Assembly: GCA_018268035.1 (NCBI GenBank)
Contig: JAFDXI010000161.1
Location: 62,001-126,000, forward strand
Direction: 5' to 3'
From: Bacteroidota bacterium
Lineage (GTDB): Bacteria; Bacteroidota; Bacteroidia; Chitinophagales; Chitinophagaceae
Length of the DNA: 64,000 bases
Shown: in pieces, positions 63,406 through 64,000 of the stretch
Layout of the letters: each line of letters starts with the position of its first letter
Numbering within the stretch: position 1 is the first letter of the stretch
The notes under the pieces: model-generated
Database searches by the model: none
What the model was told of the DNA's origin: nothing
What the model saw: only the letters and a program-made list of their open reading frames with translations
Translations under genes and position numbers: made by a program

Positions 63406-64000
63406 TCAATTTAATATAGTTTCTACTTCAGGCAATACCCTGGTTTGTAAATTATTTACATGCGTAGCAATGTGCCTTATATGTTCAGGTGTGGTGCCAC
63501 AACAACCACCAACAATATTTACAAATCCTGCTTTTGCCCATTCTTCAATAAATGATGCAGTCTCATGCGGCTGCTCATCATATTCTCCCATTGCATTGGG
63601 CAAACCTGCATTAGGATATGCAGATACATAACAAGTGGCGATACGGGACAGCTCTTCAATATGTGGCCGCATTTCTTTTGCACCTAATGCACAATTCAAA
63701 CCAATACTTAATGGTCTTGCATGTACTACTGAATTATAAAATGCTTCCAGCGTTTGACCACTCAATGTCCTGCCACTTGCATCAGTGATAGTACCACTAA
63801 TCATGATGGGAAGTGCTTCCGTTTTCTTATCTCTGAAATATTGTTTTATTGCATAGATGGCAGCCTTCGCATTCAGGGTATCAAAAATTGTTTCAATCAA
63901 CAAGAGATCAACGCCACCGTCAACCAAACCGCTTACCTGTTCATAATATGCTCCCATCGCACCGTCAAAATTGAGTGCCCGGTAACCAGGATTATTTACA
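63406..64000 (-). CDS. Homocysteine S-methyltransferase domain protein, N-terminal half of split MetH (partial, 5' end outside window)
   Basis: The minus-strand frame is open to the window edge; upstream of Met 63957 it reads [22 protein letters not shown], the conserved MetH stretch, so the gene starts beyond 64000. The visible part has [32 protein letters not shown] (zinc Cys) and [15 protein letters not shown] (zinc Cys pair). It provides the homocysteine-activating module acting with the 895-residue partner. The stop lies 4 nt before the partner's ATG. Confidence 0.95.
   Translation of the reverse strand, partial: VNNPGYRALNFDGAMGAYYEQVSGLVDGGVDLLLIETIFDTLNAKAAIYAIKQYFRDKKTEALPIMISGTITDASGRTLSGQTLEAFYNSVVHARPLSIGLNCALGAKEMRPHIEELSRIATCYVSAYPNAGLPNAMGEYDEQPHETASFIEEWAKAGFVNIVGGCCGTTPEHIRHIATHVNNLQTRVLPEVETILN

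Noticed and set aside
1-64000. Insertion sequences, prophage, CRISPR arrays, toxin-antitoxin pairs, defence islands
   Set aside because: No transposase, integrase, phage, Cas or restriction genes and no regularly spaced repeats were found; the content is ordinary chromosomal.

Overview
The window is AT-rich bacterial chromosome that reads as Bacteroidota, most likely family Chitinophagaceae (the family is inferred from overall gene content, not from a marker tree). The phylum is supported by promoters of the Bacteroidota type (TTG, 18-19 nt, TAnnTTTG), few strong Shine-Dalgarno sites, a split methionine synthase, a cbb3 oxidase cluster of the Bacteroidota kind, SdpR/SdpI, DUF4199, DUF5009 and PepSY-like secreted proteins, and an ECF sigma factor beside a membrane protein with VPxxYF repeats. 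I see no insertion sequence, prophage, CRISPR array, rRNA operon or integron. Both window ends cut a gene: comEC on the left and the N-terminal half of methionine synthase on the right.

Layout. 1-6.3 kb: comEC (partial), a DUF3052-like protein, a secreted PepSY-like protein, two tandem DUF5009/NagX-type membrane proteins and an RRM RNA-binding protein. 6.3-11 kb (minus): a cbb3 oxidase operon (subunit I with an N-terminal extension, a CcoO fused to a second cytochrome c domain, two small membrane proteins) followed by the di-iron repair protein RIC. 11.6-13.6 kb: tRNA-Pro, a dihydroorotase-like protein that has lost its zinc ligands, and a DUF4199 protein. 13.6-18.7 kb: two glycosyltransferases and a complete GDP-D-glycero-alpha-D-manno-heptose set (hddA, gmhA, hddC, gmhB), pointing to surface glycan synthesis. 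18.8-23.5 kb: secreted unknowns, YggS, a polysaccharide deacetylase and an Lrp regulator divergent from ahcY. 25-27.4 kb: a helical unknown and two exported ferritin-like proteins. 27.6-30.6 kb: an ArsR/SdpR - SdpI - alpha/beta hydrolase - AcpH operon. 31.5-35.4 kb: metB-like gene, tRNA-Arg, a CoA-binding protein and an ECF sigma / repeat membrane protein / Spy-like operon. 35.5-42.7 kb (minus): galE, PiT transporter with its DUF47 partner, aspS and a Na+/H+ antiporter. 42.7-48.9 kb: HxlR regulator, M1 peptidase, an ABC exporter pair and a TonB-domain protein. 49-52 kb: hemE and icd. 52-56.3 kb: OmpA-like lipoprotein, cbpA-cbpM, a DUF4185/DUF5005-like lipoprotein, rnpA-yidD. 56.5-64 kb: Crp-family regulator, tRNA-Lys, gmk, an SDR enzyme, a DUF1080 protein, recX and split metH.

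The S-adenosylmethionine cycle recurs: ahcY, metB-like and both halves of metH lie in one 40 kb stretch. The most unusual non-coding observations are two near-identical ~75-nt elements (33.4 and 56.4 kb) that look like a minus-strand small RNA ending in a terminator, one with its own consensus promoter; a consensus promoter plus terminator enclosing ~160 nt without a protein gene beside hxlR; and a palindromic two-way promoter between tRNA-Lys and gmk.
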